From: JACCZR01 sp963830065 | GTDB lineage: Bacteria; Actinomycetota; Thermoleophilia; Solirubrobacterales; Thermoleophilaceae | DNA length: 64,000 nt | Reading direction: 5' to 3' | Assembly: GCA_963830065.1 (NCBI GenBank) | Contig: CAWHLA010000005.1 | Coordinates: forward strand, 186,001 to 250,000 | Shown here: piece after piece, positions 15,972 to 24,619 of the stretch | How positions within the stretch are numbered: position 1 is the first letter of the stretch | How the letters are laid out: each line of letters starts with the position of its first letter | Translations under genes and position numbers: made by a program | Notes under the pieces: generated by a model | The model's input: the letters and a program-made list of their open reading frames with translations, nothing else | Databases searched by the model: none | What the model was told of the DNA's origin: nothing

Positions 15972-15981
15972 ACGATACTTT
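15972..15981. promoter_or_regulatory. Shared divergent -10 element (MoxR / small membrane protein)
   Basis: The 10-mer ACGATACTTT holds TACTTT on the plus strand (6 nt before the GTG at 15988) and TATCGT on the minus strand (7 nt before the GTG at 15964). They share the central TA. One symmetric site can therefore serve both genes, giving leaderless transcripts in both directions. Confidence 0.55.
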
Positions 15982-15987
15982 CGCCGC

Positions 15988-16254
15988 GTGCGAGGCTTCC
16001 TCCTACTGCTGGCCTTGGTCGCCTTCCTGGCGATCCCGGCGGCACTGATCCCCAACTACGTGCCCGAGCGCGCGGGCGGCGGCTTCGACGTGCAGCCCGC
16101 GCCGTTCCTCGCCATGTTCGGCTTCGGCTTCCTGCTGGCGATGGGGGGCCACATCTACAAGTCGCAGTTCGTGGTGGGCCTGGGGATCGCAATCGTCTTC
16201 CTCTCGCTGGTGCTGATCCCTGTGGTGCTGGTCATCGCGGGCTCGGGCGGCTAG
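15988..16254 (+). CDS. Small membrane protein, hypothetical
   Basis: An 88-residue, very hydrophobic protein with three probable helices: residues 2-20 (RGFLLLLALVAFLAIPAAL), 38-54 (PFLAMFGFGFLLAMGG) and 62-84. The GTG start is set by the shared -10 at 15976-15981. It precedes a Ser/Thr kinase gene by 2 nt and is probably co-transcribed with it. Function unknown. Confidence 0.6.
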   Translation: MRGFLLLLALVAFLAIPAALIPNYVPERAGGGFDVQPAPFLAMFGFGFLLAMGGHIYKSQFVVGLGIAIVFLSLVLIPVVLVIAGSGG

Positions 16255-16256
16255 CC

Positions 16257-17648
16257 ATGCAGGCGGAGCGGGTGGGCGGTGGGCGCTACCGCGTGGTGCG
16301 CAAGCTGGGCTCGGGCGGCATGGCAACGGTGTACCTGGCCCAGGACGAACGCCTCGAGCGCCAGGTCGCTCTCAAACGCATGCACTCGGATCTCGATCCA
16401 GGGCTCGCTGAACGCTTTCAGCGTGAGGCCAGGCTGGGGGCGTCGCTCAACCACCCCAACGTCGTGAGGGTCTTCGACGTCTTCGAGGAGAAGGACGACG
16501 AGGTCACCACGCTCGTGCTCGAATTTGTCGACGGCGAGACCTTGGCCGACGCAATCCGCCGCGGTCCTCTCGCTCCTGATCGCGCCCTCGAGGTGCTTCA
16601 ACCGCTTGCCGACGCGCTCGATCACGCGCACGAGAACGGGGTCGTGCACCGCGACGTCAAGCCCGCCAACGTGCTGCTCGCTTCCAACGGCACGGTCAAG
16701 CTGGCCGACTTGGGCGTGGCCACGAACGTGGACGTCACCCGCGTGACCACGTCCGGCACCGCACTGGGCTCGGCGGCCTACATGGCGCCTGAGCAGCTCG
16801 CGGGCGACGAGACCACGTCGGCAGTCGACGTCTACGCGCTCGCGACGGTCGCGTTCGAAACCCTCACCGGCCGCCGGGCGCGCACGGGCGATAGCCCCAT
16901 GGCGATCGTCCATCAGGTGGCCAATGTGCCGGCGCCGGAGCTGCGGGAGGCGTGGCCCGACGCTCCCGCGGGCGCCTCCGCGGTGCTGCGCCGGGGAATG
17001 GCCGACCGGGCCGAGGACCGCCCCGCGTCAGCCGCTCGCCTCGTCAGCGATCTTCGCGGAGGACTCAGGCCGGTGCTCGAGCCGGGTCCGAGCGCCCCGC
17101 CCGCCCCGCGTCGGCCCGCCCCGGCCTCGCCCGCCCCGAGCGCCCCGCCCGCTCCGCCCGCGGTGGAGGCCGGCAAGCCGGCACGGGACCGCCGACGGCC
17201 CCGACGCGGACTGGTCGCGGGCCTGGTGGGTCTGGCCGTCGGCGCGGCGGCCGTTGCGCTGGTGCTCTGGGCAGCGGGGGAGGAGCCCGCTCCGAGCACC
17301 GAGCGACCGTCCGCAGCGCGCCCGGCGGCGGCTTCCCCGGCGTCCGTGGTGCGTAATTTCTACACCGACGCGGCGGACGATCGGTTCGAAGCGGCCTGGA
17401 GGCTCGCCGGGCCGCGAGCACGCGCTCAGTTGGGCGGCTTTGAGGCTTTCAAGCGGCAGCTCGGGACCCTTCGTACGGTCGAATTCCAAGAGGACAGGGT
17501 CGCCCGCCAGAGCGCGGCGCGGGCCACTGTCGCCATCCAGACGCGGGCTGCCCACTCGGACCGGGTGGACAACTGCAGAGGCGATGTCGAGCTGATCCGC
17601 AAGGGGGGCGGCTGGCTGATTGACCGCCTCGGCGTCAGCTGCGGCTAG
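16257..17648 (+). CDS. Membrane-anchored Ser/Thr protein kinase (PknB-like)
   Basis: A 463-residue Hanks-type kinase. Gly-rich loop GSGGMATVY (18-26), catalytic Lys in VALK (K40), catalytic loop HRDVKPANV (131-139), and metal motif DLG (151-153) in place of DFG. An activation segment with Thr residues ends in SAAYMAPEQLAGDE. A Pro/Ala-rich linker, one membrane helix (GLVAGLVGLAVGAAAVALVL) and a small extracellular domain with two Cys (NCRGDVELI and GVSCG) follow. The outer domain looks NTF2/DUF4878-like and may sense an external cue. It overlaps the methyltransferase by CTAG. Confidence 0.9.
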   Translation: MQAERVGGGRYRVVRKLGSGGMATVYLAQDERLERQVALKRMHSDLDPGLAERFQREARLGASLNHPNVVRVFDVFEEKDDEVTTLVLEFVDGETLADAIRRGPLAPDRALEVLQPLADALDHAHENGVVHRDVKPANVLLASNGTVKLADLGVATNVDVTRVTTSGTALGSAAYMAPEQLAGDETTSAVDVYALATVAFETLTGRRARTGDSPMAIVHQVANVPAPELREAWPDAPAGASAVLRRGMADRAEDRPASAARLVSDLRGGLRPVLEPGPSAPPAPRRPAPASPAPSAPPAPPAVEAGKPARDRRRPRRGLVAGLVGLAVGAAAVALVLWAAGEEPAPSTERPSAARPAAASPASVVRNFYTDAADDRFEAAWRLAGPRARAQLGGFEAFKRQLGTLRTVEFQEDRVARQSAARATVAIQTRAAHSDRVDNCRGDVELIRKGGGWLIDRLGVSCG

Positions 17649-18280
17649 GCCCGCACCGCCAGGCCCACGCCGTCGCCCACGGGCAGGACGACTCCCAGCC
17701 AGCCCTCCCCGAGGATCTCGGTGTTCACCGCCCGGGCGGCGGTCAGGTTCTCAGCCGACCAGAAGGTGTCGGCGCCCTCGGGCAGCCCCACCTCGCCGAA
17801 CATCAGCAGGTTGTCGATGACCACCAGCGCCCGATCCGACAGAAGCGACACGCCCTTCTCGAGGTAGCCCGTGTAGTCGACCTTCATGGCGTCGACGAAC
17901 ATCAGGTCGAACGGGCCCTGAAGCCCGGCGATCGTCTCCCGGGCGTCGCCTTCGATCAGGTCGATCTTGTCCGCCACCCCCGCCTTCTCGAATGAGGCCT
18001 GGGCCTGGGCGGCGCGGTCGGCGTCGTACTCCAGGGTCGTGATGTGGCCCTGGTCCAGCTGCTCGGCCATGTGCAGGGTGGAGTAGCCGATCGCGGTGCC
18101 CACTTCGAGCACCCGCGGGTCGAGCACCCGGCACAGGACGGCGAGCAGGCGGCCCGTCTCCCACTCGACGATCGGCACGTGGTCGCGCTCGGCCATGGCC
18201 TCCATCTCGGCCATGACCGGGGAGCGCTCAGCGCGCAGTGCCTCGAGGTATTCCCTGACGTGGTCGGTGAGGATCGCCAT
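17645..18280 (-). CDS. SAM-dependent O-methyltransferase
   Basis: A 211-residue class I methyltransferase of the caffeoyl-CoA/catechol O-methyltransferase type. Motif I is VLEVGTAIGYSTLHMA, the acidic strand end is TLEYDADRAAQA, and the metal-binding block is FDLMFVDAMKVDYTGYLEKG followed by VVIDNLLMFGEV. The ATG at 18280 has TAGTCT 8 nt upstream. Substrate unknown. Confidence 0.85.
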   Translation of the reverse strand: MAILTDHVREYLEALRAERSPVMAEMEAMAERDHVPIVEWETGRLLAVLCRVLDPRVLEVGTAIGYSTLHMAEQLDQGHITTLEYDADRAAQAQASFEKAGVADKIDLIEGDARETIAGLQGPFDLMFVDAMKVDYTGYLEKGVSLLSDRALVVIDNLLMFGEVGLPEGADTFWSAENLTAARAVNTEILGEGWLGVVLPVGDGVGLAVRA

Positions 18281-18288
18281 GGGGCCGC

Positions 18289-18294
18289 AGACTA
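18289..18294 (-). promoter_or_regulatory. -10 element TAGTCT of the O-methyltransferase gene
   Basis: Minus-strand TANNNT 8 nt before the ATG at 18280. It falls inside the last codons of the preceding membrane-protein gene, which ends at 18292. Confidence 0.4.
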
Positions 18295-19239
18295 GACCGC
18301 GGGATGTGGGCGCAAGCGGTCCACCAGCGCCCACGCGGCGAAGCAAAGGGCGCCTGCTGCCCCGGTGGCGGTGAGGAGCGCGCCGGCCGCGGCAACCACC
18401 GCCGGCCCGTTGGAGCCGAGGATGAGCACCGCGGTGGCTGCGCCGAGCGTCGGGCCCACGGGTAGGAGGCCGATCGCCGCGGTGGCGATCAGCAGCGCCA
18501 CGGAGTCGAGCACGGAGACGTCCACGCCCAGGCCCTGTAGCACCACCAGGTTGCGCACCACCTGCATCCCGGTGGCGAACATGACCAGCAGGATGATCGT
18601 GTTGCGGGTCCGCCGCGAGCGCATCACCTCGAGCCCCTTCCAGAACCCCTCGCGGCGGTGACGCACGAACCGCGTCAGGCCGGCGATCACTCCGAGGGAG
18701 ACGGCCAGGATGAGGACCGCGACCCACCACGGCATTCCTAGGGGGGCGATCAGCGTGAACGACAGCACGGCCGCCAGCACCACCTCGACTACGACGATCG
18801 GCAACTCGGCGGCAATCAGCACCGCCGGCCCCGGGCTGTCGGCGGGGGCGCTGCGACGCAGCGCCGCGATCCGGACCCCGAGGCCGAAGTTGGGGTTGAA
18901 CAGGTTGCCCAGATAGCCGACGGCCGCGGCCCGGTAGAGCCGGCGGCGGCTGACGCTGCCGCCGGCGGCCTCGACGCAGACGTGCCACGCCTCGCTGCGG
19001 GCCACGAGCCACAGCACCTGCAGGGCGATCGCCCCGGCCAGGACGATCGCCGACGCGCTGGTGAAGGCCTCGACGAAGTCCTCGCGCTTGTTCCACAGCC
19101 CGATGACCAGCGCCACCGCGACCACGAGGCTCCCGATCACGGTGACCGCTGCGGGGTGGCGGCGCATCCACAACCCGGGCCGCCCCAGCCGCGAGGTGAC
19201 CGGTGCGGGAGGCGCTTCGATCGGCAGCGGTGTGTCCAA
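18292..19239 (-). CDS. Lysylphosphatidylglycerol-synthase TM / flippase-like membrane protein
   Basis: A 315-residue polytopic protein (about eight helices) resembling the membrane domain of LPG synthase/flippase proteins. Characteristic stretches are GYLGNLFNPNFGLGVRIAAL, where such proteins have a GNFLP-like motif, and LLPVGPTLGAATAVLI near the C-terminus. The catalytic MprF domain is absent. The TTG start has TAGGCT 11 nt upstream. A role in lipid handling is inferred from family only. Confidence 0.65.
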   Translation of the reverse strand: MDTPLPIEAPPAPVTSRLGRPGLWMRRHPAAVTVIGSLVVAVALVIGLWNKREDFVEAFTSASAIVLAGAIALQVLWLVARSEAWHVCVEAAGGSVSRRRLYRAAAVGYLGNLFNPNFGLGVRIAALRRSAPADSPGPAVLIAAELPIVVVEVVLAAVLSFTLIAPLGMPWWVAVLILAVSLGVIAGLTRFVRHRREGFWKGLEVMRSRRTRNTIILLVMFATGMQVVRNLVVLQGLGVDVSVLDSVALLIATAAIGLLPVGPTLGAATAVLILGSNGPAVVAAAGALLTATGAAGALCFAAWALVDRLRPHPAV

Positions 19240-19250
19240 GGCGGTGGGAG

Positions 19251-19256
19251 AGCCTA
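19251..19256 (-). promoter_or_regulatory. -10 element TAGGCT
   Basis: Minus-strand TANNNT 11 nt before the TTG at 19239. Confidence 0.35.
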
Positions 19257-19263
19257 GTGCCGG

Positions 19264-19716
19264 CTAGAGGACTCGGCGCAGGCTGAGGTTGTGGCCGCCG
19301 GGCGGGTCGTGCCAGGCCGAGAACCCGAGCGAGCGGTAGAGGTTGATGGCGGGCTCGTTGGCGTCGTTGGCGGAGATGTTCATCCGGCGGCAGCCGCGCT
19401 CACGAGCTCGCTCCACGGCGGCCTCGGTGAGCGCACGGCCCATCCCGCTCCCGCGCTGGCTGTCGCGGACGAACAGGTCCTCCAGCTCACACTCGGGCGA
19501 GTCCGTCCACACCACGAACCGGAAGCGCAGAGCCGCGAAGCCGAGGTCGGGCTCGGCGAGCAGGAACTCGGTGTCGGGGTCGGCCAGCAGCGTGGTCAGC
19601 GCCCTCTCGATCGCCTCGTCTGTGGGCTCGTCCCTTACCCAGAAATCGCGAAAGCCGGCTAGCAGTCGCGCGAGCGTGGGGAGGTCGTCTTGTCCGGCGA
19701 GGCGGATCGCGGCCAC
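19264..19716 (-). CDS. GNAT family N-acetyltransferase
   Basis: A 150-residue complete GNAT fold. It has AIRLAGQDDLPTLARLLAGF at the start, the beta-4 strand ELEDLFVRDSQRG, the acetyl-CoA P-loop SQRGSGMGRALTEA and the C-terminal NEPAINLYRSLGF. The GTG at 19716 is chosen because upstream residues are not family-like and an AATACT -10 lies 6 nt away. It is head to head with citrate synthase. Substrate unknown. Confidence 0.82.
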   Translation of the reverse strand: MAAIRLAGQDDLPTLARLLAGFRDFWVRDEPTDEAIERALTTLLADPDTEFLLAEPDLGFAALRFRFVVWTDSPECELEDLFVRDSQRGSGMGRALTEAAVERARERGCRRMNISANDANEPAINLYRSLGFSAWHDPPGGHNLSLRRVL

Positions 19717-19722
19717 CGCGCA

Positions 19723-19730
19723 AGTATTGT
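19723..19730. promoter_or_regulatory. Overlapping divergent -10 elements (GNAT / citrate synthase)
   Basis: TATTGT (19725-19730) lies 8 nt before the citrate synthase ATG at 19739. AATACT on the minus strand (19728-19723) lies 6 nt before the GNAT GTG at 19716. The two start codons are 23 bp apart. Confidence 0.5.
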
Positions 19731-19738
19731 CAGACCCC

Positions 19739-20830
19739 ATGGCCGAGGTAATCGAAGCCCCCTCGGGCCTCGAGGGAGTAATCGCATTTCGGACGACGAT
19801 CGCCGAGCCCGACAAGGAGGGCGGCGCGCTCCGCTACCGGGGCATCGACATCGAGGATCTCGTCGGCGAGGTGAGCTTCGAGAAGGTCTGGGGCCTCCTG
19901 GTGGACGGCAGCTTCGAGCCCGGGCTGCCTCCGGCCGAGCCGCACGCCCTTTCGGTGCGCACCGGCAACCCGCGCGCCGACCTCCAGTCCGCGCTGGCCA
20001 TGCTGGCGCCGGAGTGGGGTCTCCAGGAGGTGATCGACATCTCCGACGAGCAGGCCCGCGACGACCTCGCCCGCTGCTCGGTGATGGCGCTGTCCTTCGT
20101 GGCGCAGTCGGCCCGCGGCATCGGCCGCCCGCCCGTGCCCCAGCTCGAAGTGGACAAGGCAACCTCGATCCCCGAGCGTTTCCTCATCCGCTGGCGGGGC
20201 GAGGCCGACCCGCGGCACGTGAAGGCGATCGACGCGTACTGGATCTCCGCCGCCGAGCACGGCATGAACGCCTCCACCTTCACCGCCCGGGTGATCGCCT
20301 CCACCGGCGCGGACGTGGCCGCGGCGCTGAGCGGCGCGGTCGGCGCGCTGAGCGGCCCGTTGCATGGGGGCGCCCCGTCCCGGGTGCTGCACATGCTCGA
20401 CGGCGTCGAGCGCGAGGGCGACGCCGAGCGCTACGTCAAGGACCTGCTCGACCGCGGTGAGCGCCTGATGGGATTCGGCCACCGCGTCTACCGCGCCGAG
20501 GATCCCCGGGCGCGGGTGCTGCGGCGCACCGCTCAGGAGATCGACGCCCCCCGCCTCGAGGCGGCCGAGGAGCTGGAGAAGGCCGCGCTGGCCGAGCTCA
20601 AGGCCCGCAAGCCCGACCGCGTGCTGGCCACCAACGTCGAGTTCTGGTCGGCGGTGGTGCTCGACTTCGCCGAGGTGCCGCCCGATCTCTTCACCCCGCT
20701 GTTCTCCTGCGCCCGCGTGGGCGGCTGGGCCGCTCACATCATGGAGCAGAAGCGCGAAGCCAAGCTGATCCGCCCCTCCGCCAAGTACGTGGGGCCCGAG
20801 CCCCGCTCCCTGAACGGCGCCGGGGCCTAG
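19739..20830 (+). CDS. gltA: Citrate synthase
   Basis: A 363-residue short-form citrate synthase that condenses oxaloacetate and acetyl-CoA. Active-site blocks are SAAEHGMNASTFTARVIAST (first His), GPLHGGAPSRV, the catalytic His in LMGFGHRVYRAEDPRA, and FTPLFSCARVGGWAAHIMEQ. The ATG is fixed by TATTGT 8 nt upstream. The short length also fits 2-methylcitrate synthase, which cannot be excluded from sequence alone. The gene is followed at 7 nt by an acyl-CoA dehydrogenase, linking beta-oxidation to the TCA cycle. Confidence 0.9.
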   Translation: MAEVIEAPSGLEGVIAFRTTIAEPDKEGGALRYRGIDIEDLVGEVSFEKVWGLLVDGSFEPGLPPAEPHALSVRTGNPRADLQSALAMLAPEWGLQEVIDISDEQARDDLARCSVMALSFVAQSARGIGRPPVPQLEVDKATSIPERFLIRWRGEADPRHVKAIDAYWISAAEHGMNASTFTARVIASTGADVAAALSGAVGALSGPLHGGAPSRVLHMLDGVEREGDAERYVKDLLDRGERLMGFGHRVYRAEDPRARVLRRTAQEIDAPRLEAAEELEKAALAELKARKPDRVLATNVEFWSAVVLDFAEVPPDLFTPLFSCARVGGWAAHIMEQKREAKLIRPSAKYVGPEPRSLNGAGA

Positions 20831-20837
20831 CCGCCCG

Positions 20838-22577
20838 GTGGAAGCCGCCACCACCGAACAGCGGCCCAGCACCGACGAGCGCGTCTCGTCCTTCGCCAAG
20901 GGGCTCTACCTCGGCGAGATCCACGAGGAGCTGGTCTTCCCCTACCCCAAGCCCGACGACGCCGAGCAGGACAAGATCCGCTCGCTGTGCGAGGCGGTGC
21001 GCGACCTGCCCTACGACGCCGACGAGGTCGAGGAGAAGCGCTGGGTGGGCGACAAGACGATCAAGTCGCTGGCCGAGCGAGGCATCCTGGGCCTCTACGT
21101 GCCCGAGGAGTACGGCGGGCAGGGCCTGTCACAGACCGGCTACTGCCGGGTGTCGGAGGAGTTCGCGCAGATCGACCCGACGCTGTCGGTGGTCATGGGC
21201 GTGCACATGTCGATCGGCATGAAGGGCATCGTCCTGTTCGGCACCGACGAGCAGAAGGAGCGCTTCCTGCCCGACCTGTGCTCGGGCCGCAAGCTGGCGG
21301 GCTTCGCGCTCACCGAGCCGGGAGCAGGGTCCGACGTGGCGAGCCTGGAGACCAGGGCCGAGCGCCAGTCCGACGGCTCCTGGCGCCTGGACGGCAAGAA
21401 GCACTACATCGGCAACGGCAGCAAGGGCTCGACGTTCGTCACCTTCGCCGCCACCGGCGAGGACGAGCACACCGCCTTCATCGTCGAGTCCGACATGGAC
21501 GGGTTCGAGGTCGGGCACCGGTTCGACACGCTCGGCCTGCGCGGCAACGACCTGCGAGAGCTGACCTACAACGGCCTCAGGGTCCCGCCCGAGAACGTGC
21601 TGGGCGAGCCCGGCGACGGGTTCAAGATCGCCATGCACATCCTCAACAACGGGCGCATGTCACTGGGCAGCGGCTCGGTGGGCGGGGCCAAGAAGCTGCT
21701 GAACCTGAGCATCGACCACGTGCGCGAGCGGCGCCAGTTCGGCCAGCCGCTGGCCGACTTCGAGCTGGTCCAGGACAAGATCGGCTGGATGGTCTCCTAC
21801 CTGTTCGGGCTGGAGTCCATGACCTACCTGTCCACCGGCCTCGTCGACGCCGGCGTGCCCGACTACTCGCTGGAGTCGGCGGTGATCAAGATCTCCGGCA
21901 CCGAGTTCCTCTGGTACCAGGTGAACCGCTCGCTGCAGCTGGCCGGCGGCAAGGGCTACATGCGCACCGAGCCCTACGAGAAGTACCTGCGCGACACGCG
22001 CATCTTCCCGATCTTCGAGGGCGCCAACGACGTCCTCCGCGCTTTCGTCGCCCTGGGCGGGCTCAAGACGCTGGGGGAGGACCTCGGCGACCTGGGCGAC
22101 CTCGAGCTCGGCCGCCCGCTCAGCTCGCTGGGGATCCTCGCCGACTACGCCGCCGGGCGCATCAAGCGCGAGGTGCGACCGGACAAGATCACCAAGGCCC
22201 ACGACGAGCTGGACTCGTTCGCGTCGTCGGTCGGCGACCAGGTCAAGCACCTGCGCTCGGCCTCCGAGTCGCTTCTCCGCAAGCACGGCAAGAAGGTGAT
22301 GTACAAGCAGTTCGCTCAGAAGCGGCTGGCGGACGCCACCGCCGACATCTACGCGCAGATCGCCGTGCTCTCGCGGGTCACGAGCATCTTCGAGGACCAG
22401 GGCGTCGAGCCCTCGGGCCAGGAGCGCTACATCGCCCAGACCTTCTGCGAGCGGGCCGCGAAGCGGGTGAACGCGGGGCTCGAGCAGATCGACCACAACG
22501 ACGACGAGCGCATGACCGCGATAGCCAAGCTGGCCTACAAGCGAGGGGAGTACGGCTACGCCTTCTTCGAGGACTAG
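20838..22577 (+). CDS. Acyl-CoA dehydrogenase, long (VLCAD/ACAD9-like)
   Basis: A 579-residue flavoprotein. The N-terminal helical domain includes LGLYVPEEYGGQGL, the FAD/substrate beta domain has FALTEPGAGSDVASLETRA and KHYIGNGSKG, and the helical domain has RERRQFGQPLADFE. The catalytic base region is IFPIFEGANDVLRAF. A further C-terminal helical extension (about residues 430-579) matches the longer very-long-chain class. It starts with GTG 7 nt after citrate synthase. It probably takes the first step of fatty acid beta-oxidation. Confidence 0.92.
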   Translation: MEAATTEQRPSTDERVSSFAKGLYLGEIHEELVFPYPKPDDAEQDKIRSLCEAVRDLPYDADEVEEKRWVGDKTIKSLAERGILGLYVPEEYGGQGLSQTGYCRVSEEFAQIDPTLSVVMGVHMSIGMKGIVLFGTDEQKERFLPDLCSGRKLAGFALTEPGAGSDVASLETRAERQSDGSWRLDGKKHYIGNGSKGSTFVTFAATGEDEHTAFIVESDMDGFEVGHRFDTLGLRGNDLRELTYNGLRVPPENVLGEPGDGFKIAMHILNNGRMSLGSGSVGGAKKLLNLSIDHVRERRQFGQPLADFELVQDKIGWMVSYLFGLESMTYLSTGLVDAGVPDYSLESAVIKISGTEFLWYQVNRSLQLAGGKGYMRTEPYEKYLRDTRIFPIFEGANDVLRAFVALGGLKTLGEDLGDLGDLELGRPLSSLGILADYAAGRIKREVRPDKITKAHDELDSFASSVGDQVKHLRSASESLLRKHGKKVMYKQFAQKRLADATADIYAQIAVLSRVTSIFEDQGVEPSGQERYIAQTFCERAAKRVNAGLEQIDHNDDERMTAIAKLAYKRGEYGYAFFED

Positions 22578-22583
22578 CGCGGC

Positions 22584-24203
22584 ATGACACGGCACCAGCG
22601 ACTGGTGCTGGTGTCCTGCATCCTCGCCACCGCCGTGGTCCTGGTGGACTCGACGGTGGTCAACGTCGCGCTTCCCGCCATCGAGCGCGACCTCGGCGGC
22701 GGGCTGGCCGGTCAGCAGTGGACCTCGAACGCCTACCTGCTGACGCTCGGCTCCCTGCTGCTGATCGGCGGCTCGTTGGGCGACATCTTCGGCGAGCGGC
22801 GGGTGTTCAGCGCGGGCGTCATCGGCTTCGGCGTGACTTCGGTGCTGTGCGCGGTCGCGCCCACCATCGAGGTGCTGGTTGCGGCGCGTGCTCTCCAGGG
22901 TGTCGCGGGCGCGCTGCTCACTCCCGCGGCGCTGGCGGTGATCGTCAACACCTTCCCCGGCGACCAGCGCGGGCGCGCCATCGGCACCTGGACCGCCTGG
23001 GCCGGCATCGGCGCCGTGCTCGGGCCGCTGGTCGGGGGCCAGATCGTTGACAACGCCTCGTGGCGGTGGATCTTCGCCATCAACGTGCCGCTGCTGCTGG
23101 TGACCCTGTTCCTGGTCGCCCGGACGATGACGGGCGAGGAGCGGGTGCAGCGCGGCAAGATCGACCTGATCGGCGCCGGGCTGTGCGCGACCGGGCTCGC
23201 GGGCATGACCTACGGCCTGATCGAGCAGCCGCTGAGGGGCTTCGGCGACCCGCTGGTGCTTGGGCCGCTGGTGGCGGGCGCGCTGCTGTTCGCCGGCTTC
23301 CTGGTGTATGAGAGCCGGACCTCTGCGCCGATGCTGCCGCTGGACCTGTTCAGACGGCGCAACTTCGCCATCGGAAACGTGGAGACCCTGACCATGTACG
23401 GCGGCCTCGGCCTGCTCTTCTTCTTCCTGATCCTGTTCCTCCAGCAGGTGGCGGGCTACTCCGCGTTGGAGGCGGGCACCGCCACGCTGCCCGTGAGCAT
23501 CGTCATGTTCTTCCTGGCGGCGCGCTTCGGCGCGCTGGCCGACCGATTCGGCCCGCGCTGGTTCATGGGCGGCGGGCCGCTGGTGGCGGCGGTGGGGCTC
23601 GCCCTATTCATGCGGTTGGACCAGGACGTGAGCTACGTCACCGACCTCCTTCCCGCAATGCTGTTCTTCGCGCTCGGGCTGTCGATGACGGTGGCCCCCC
23701 TCACCGCCACCGTGCTGGCCGACGCCGACGAGCACAACGCCGGGGTGGCCTCTGGCGTGAACAACGCCATCGCCCGGGTGGCGGGCCTGGTGGCGGTGGC
23801 GGCGGTGGGCGTGGTGATCGCCGCGCAGTACGGCTCGGCGCTGGACGAGCAACTGGGCCGGCTGGCCGACCGCCCCGAGCTGGCGGCCCCGCTCGAGGCG
23901 GCCAAGCGCCAGCCGCTGGCCGAGATCCGGGCGCCGGGCCTGCCGCCTGCGGTGAGCAAGCGGGTGGCCGAGGCCACCGACGAGGCGTCGGTGAGCGCGT
24001 TTCGCTACGGCATGGGAATCGCGGCCGTTCTGGTGGCCGCCGGCGGGCTACTCGGCCTGGTCGGTCTTCGCAACCCGCGGCGCGAGGTCAAGTGCGCCGA
24101 CTGCCCCGGAGGCGCGCTCGCTGGCGCGCCCCCGGCTGCCGTGCAGGAGAAGCGCCTGCCGCGGGTGAGGCTTCCCTCTCGACCTACGTCAGCGACGCGC
24201 TGA
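22584..24203 (+). CDS. MFS drug/solute exporter, DHA2 (EmrB/QacA) family
   Basis: A 539-residue protein with about 14 hydrophobic helices. Motifs include VDSTVVNVALPAIERDL in helix 1, GSLGDIFGERRVF (motif A) and GIGAVLGPLVGG (motif C), all typical of proton-driven drug/proton antiporters. An unusual tail after the last helix holds a CxxC pair (KCADCPGG). It is 6 nt downstream of the acyl-CoA dehydrogenase and overlaps the DUF350 gene tail to tail by 20 nt. Confidence 0.88.
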   Translation: MTRHQRLVLVSCILATAVVLVDSTVVNVALPAIERDLGGGLAGQQWTSNAYLLTLGSLLLIGGSLGDIFGERRVFSAGVIGFGVTSVLCAVAPTIEVLVAARALQGVAGALLTPAALAVIVNTFPGDQRGRAIGTWTAWAGIGAVLGPLVGGQIVDNASWRWIFAINVPLLLVTLFLVARTMTGEERVQRGKIDLIGAGLCATGLAGMTYGLIEQPLRGFGDPLVLGPLVAGALLFAGFLVYESRTSAPMLPLDLFRRRNFAIGNVETLTMYGGLGLLFFFLILFLQQVAGYSALEAGTATLPVSIVMFFLAARFGALADRFGPRWFMGGGPLVAAVGLALFMRLDQDVSYVTDLLPAMLFFALGLSMTVAPLTATVLADADEHNAGVASGVNNAIARVAGLVAVAAVGVVIAAQYGSALDEQLGRLADRPELAAPLEAAKRQPLAEIRAPGLPPAVSKRVAEATDEASVSAFRYGMGIAAVLVAAGGLLGLVGLRNPRREVKCADCPGGALAGAPPAAVQEKRLPRVRLPSRPTSATR

Positions 24204-24603
24204 CGATCAGGGCGACCGCGAACTGGAGCGACGCCGAGACGGTCGTGCCCCGGTGGTAGGTGTCCTGCATCAGCTCCTGCCCGAGTTTTCCTGGCGTCAC
24301 CAGGTCGAGCACGAAGAACCCGATGCCCTGGATGATCACGCCCACGGCGCCGAAAATGGCGCACTCGTCGAGCCCGTCCCACCCTGCGCCGGTGAAAAAG
24401 ATCGCGAACCACAGCACCAGGCCGAGCGAGGCCAGCGTGGCCCCGACCAGGACCGAGGCGTTGGGATTCCCGTCCATGAGCTGCTTGCCCAGGTTGCCCG
24501 GGGTGAGGACATCCACGACGAAGAACCCGGTCATCAGGATGACCAGGCCGACGCCGGAGTAGGCGAAGACCTGCCCCACCAGCTCGATAGTCGAATCTTC
24601 CAC
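24184..24603 (-). CDS. DUF350 (YjfL/UPF0719) membrane protein
   Basis: A 139-residue protein with four hydrophobic helices in two similar halves. FFVVDVLTPGNLGKQLM in the first half corresponds to FFVLDLVTPGKLGQELM in the second, an internal duplication typical of DUF350. GTG start with GAGAGGAG 7 nt upstream. It is the last gene of the K+ channel, lipoprotein, ATP-grasp, DUF350 cassette, and matches YjfL of the E. coli yjfKLMC cluster. Confidence 0.88.
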   Translation of the reverse strand: MEDSTIELVGQVFAYSGVGLVILMTGFFVVDVLTPGNLGKQLMDGNPNASVLVGATLASLGLVLWFAIFFTGAGWDGLDECAIFGAVGVIIQGIGFFVLDLVTPGKLGQELMQDTYHRGTTVSASLQFAVALIVSASLT

Positions 24604-24619
24604 TTCTGCGCTCCTCTCG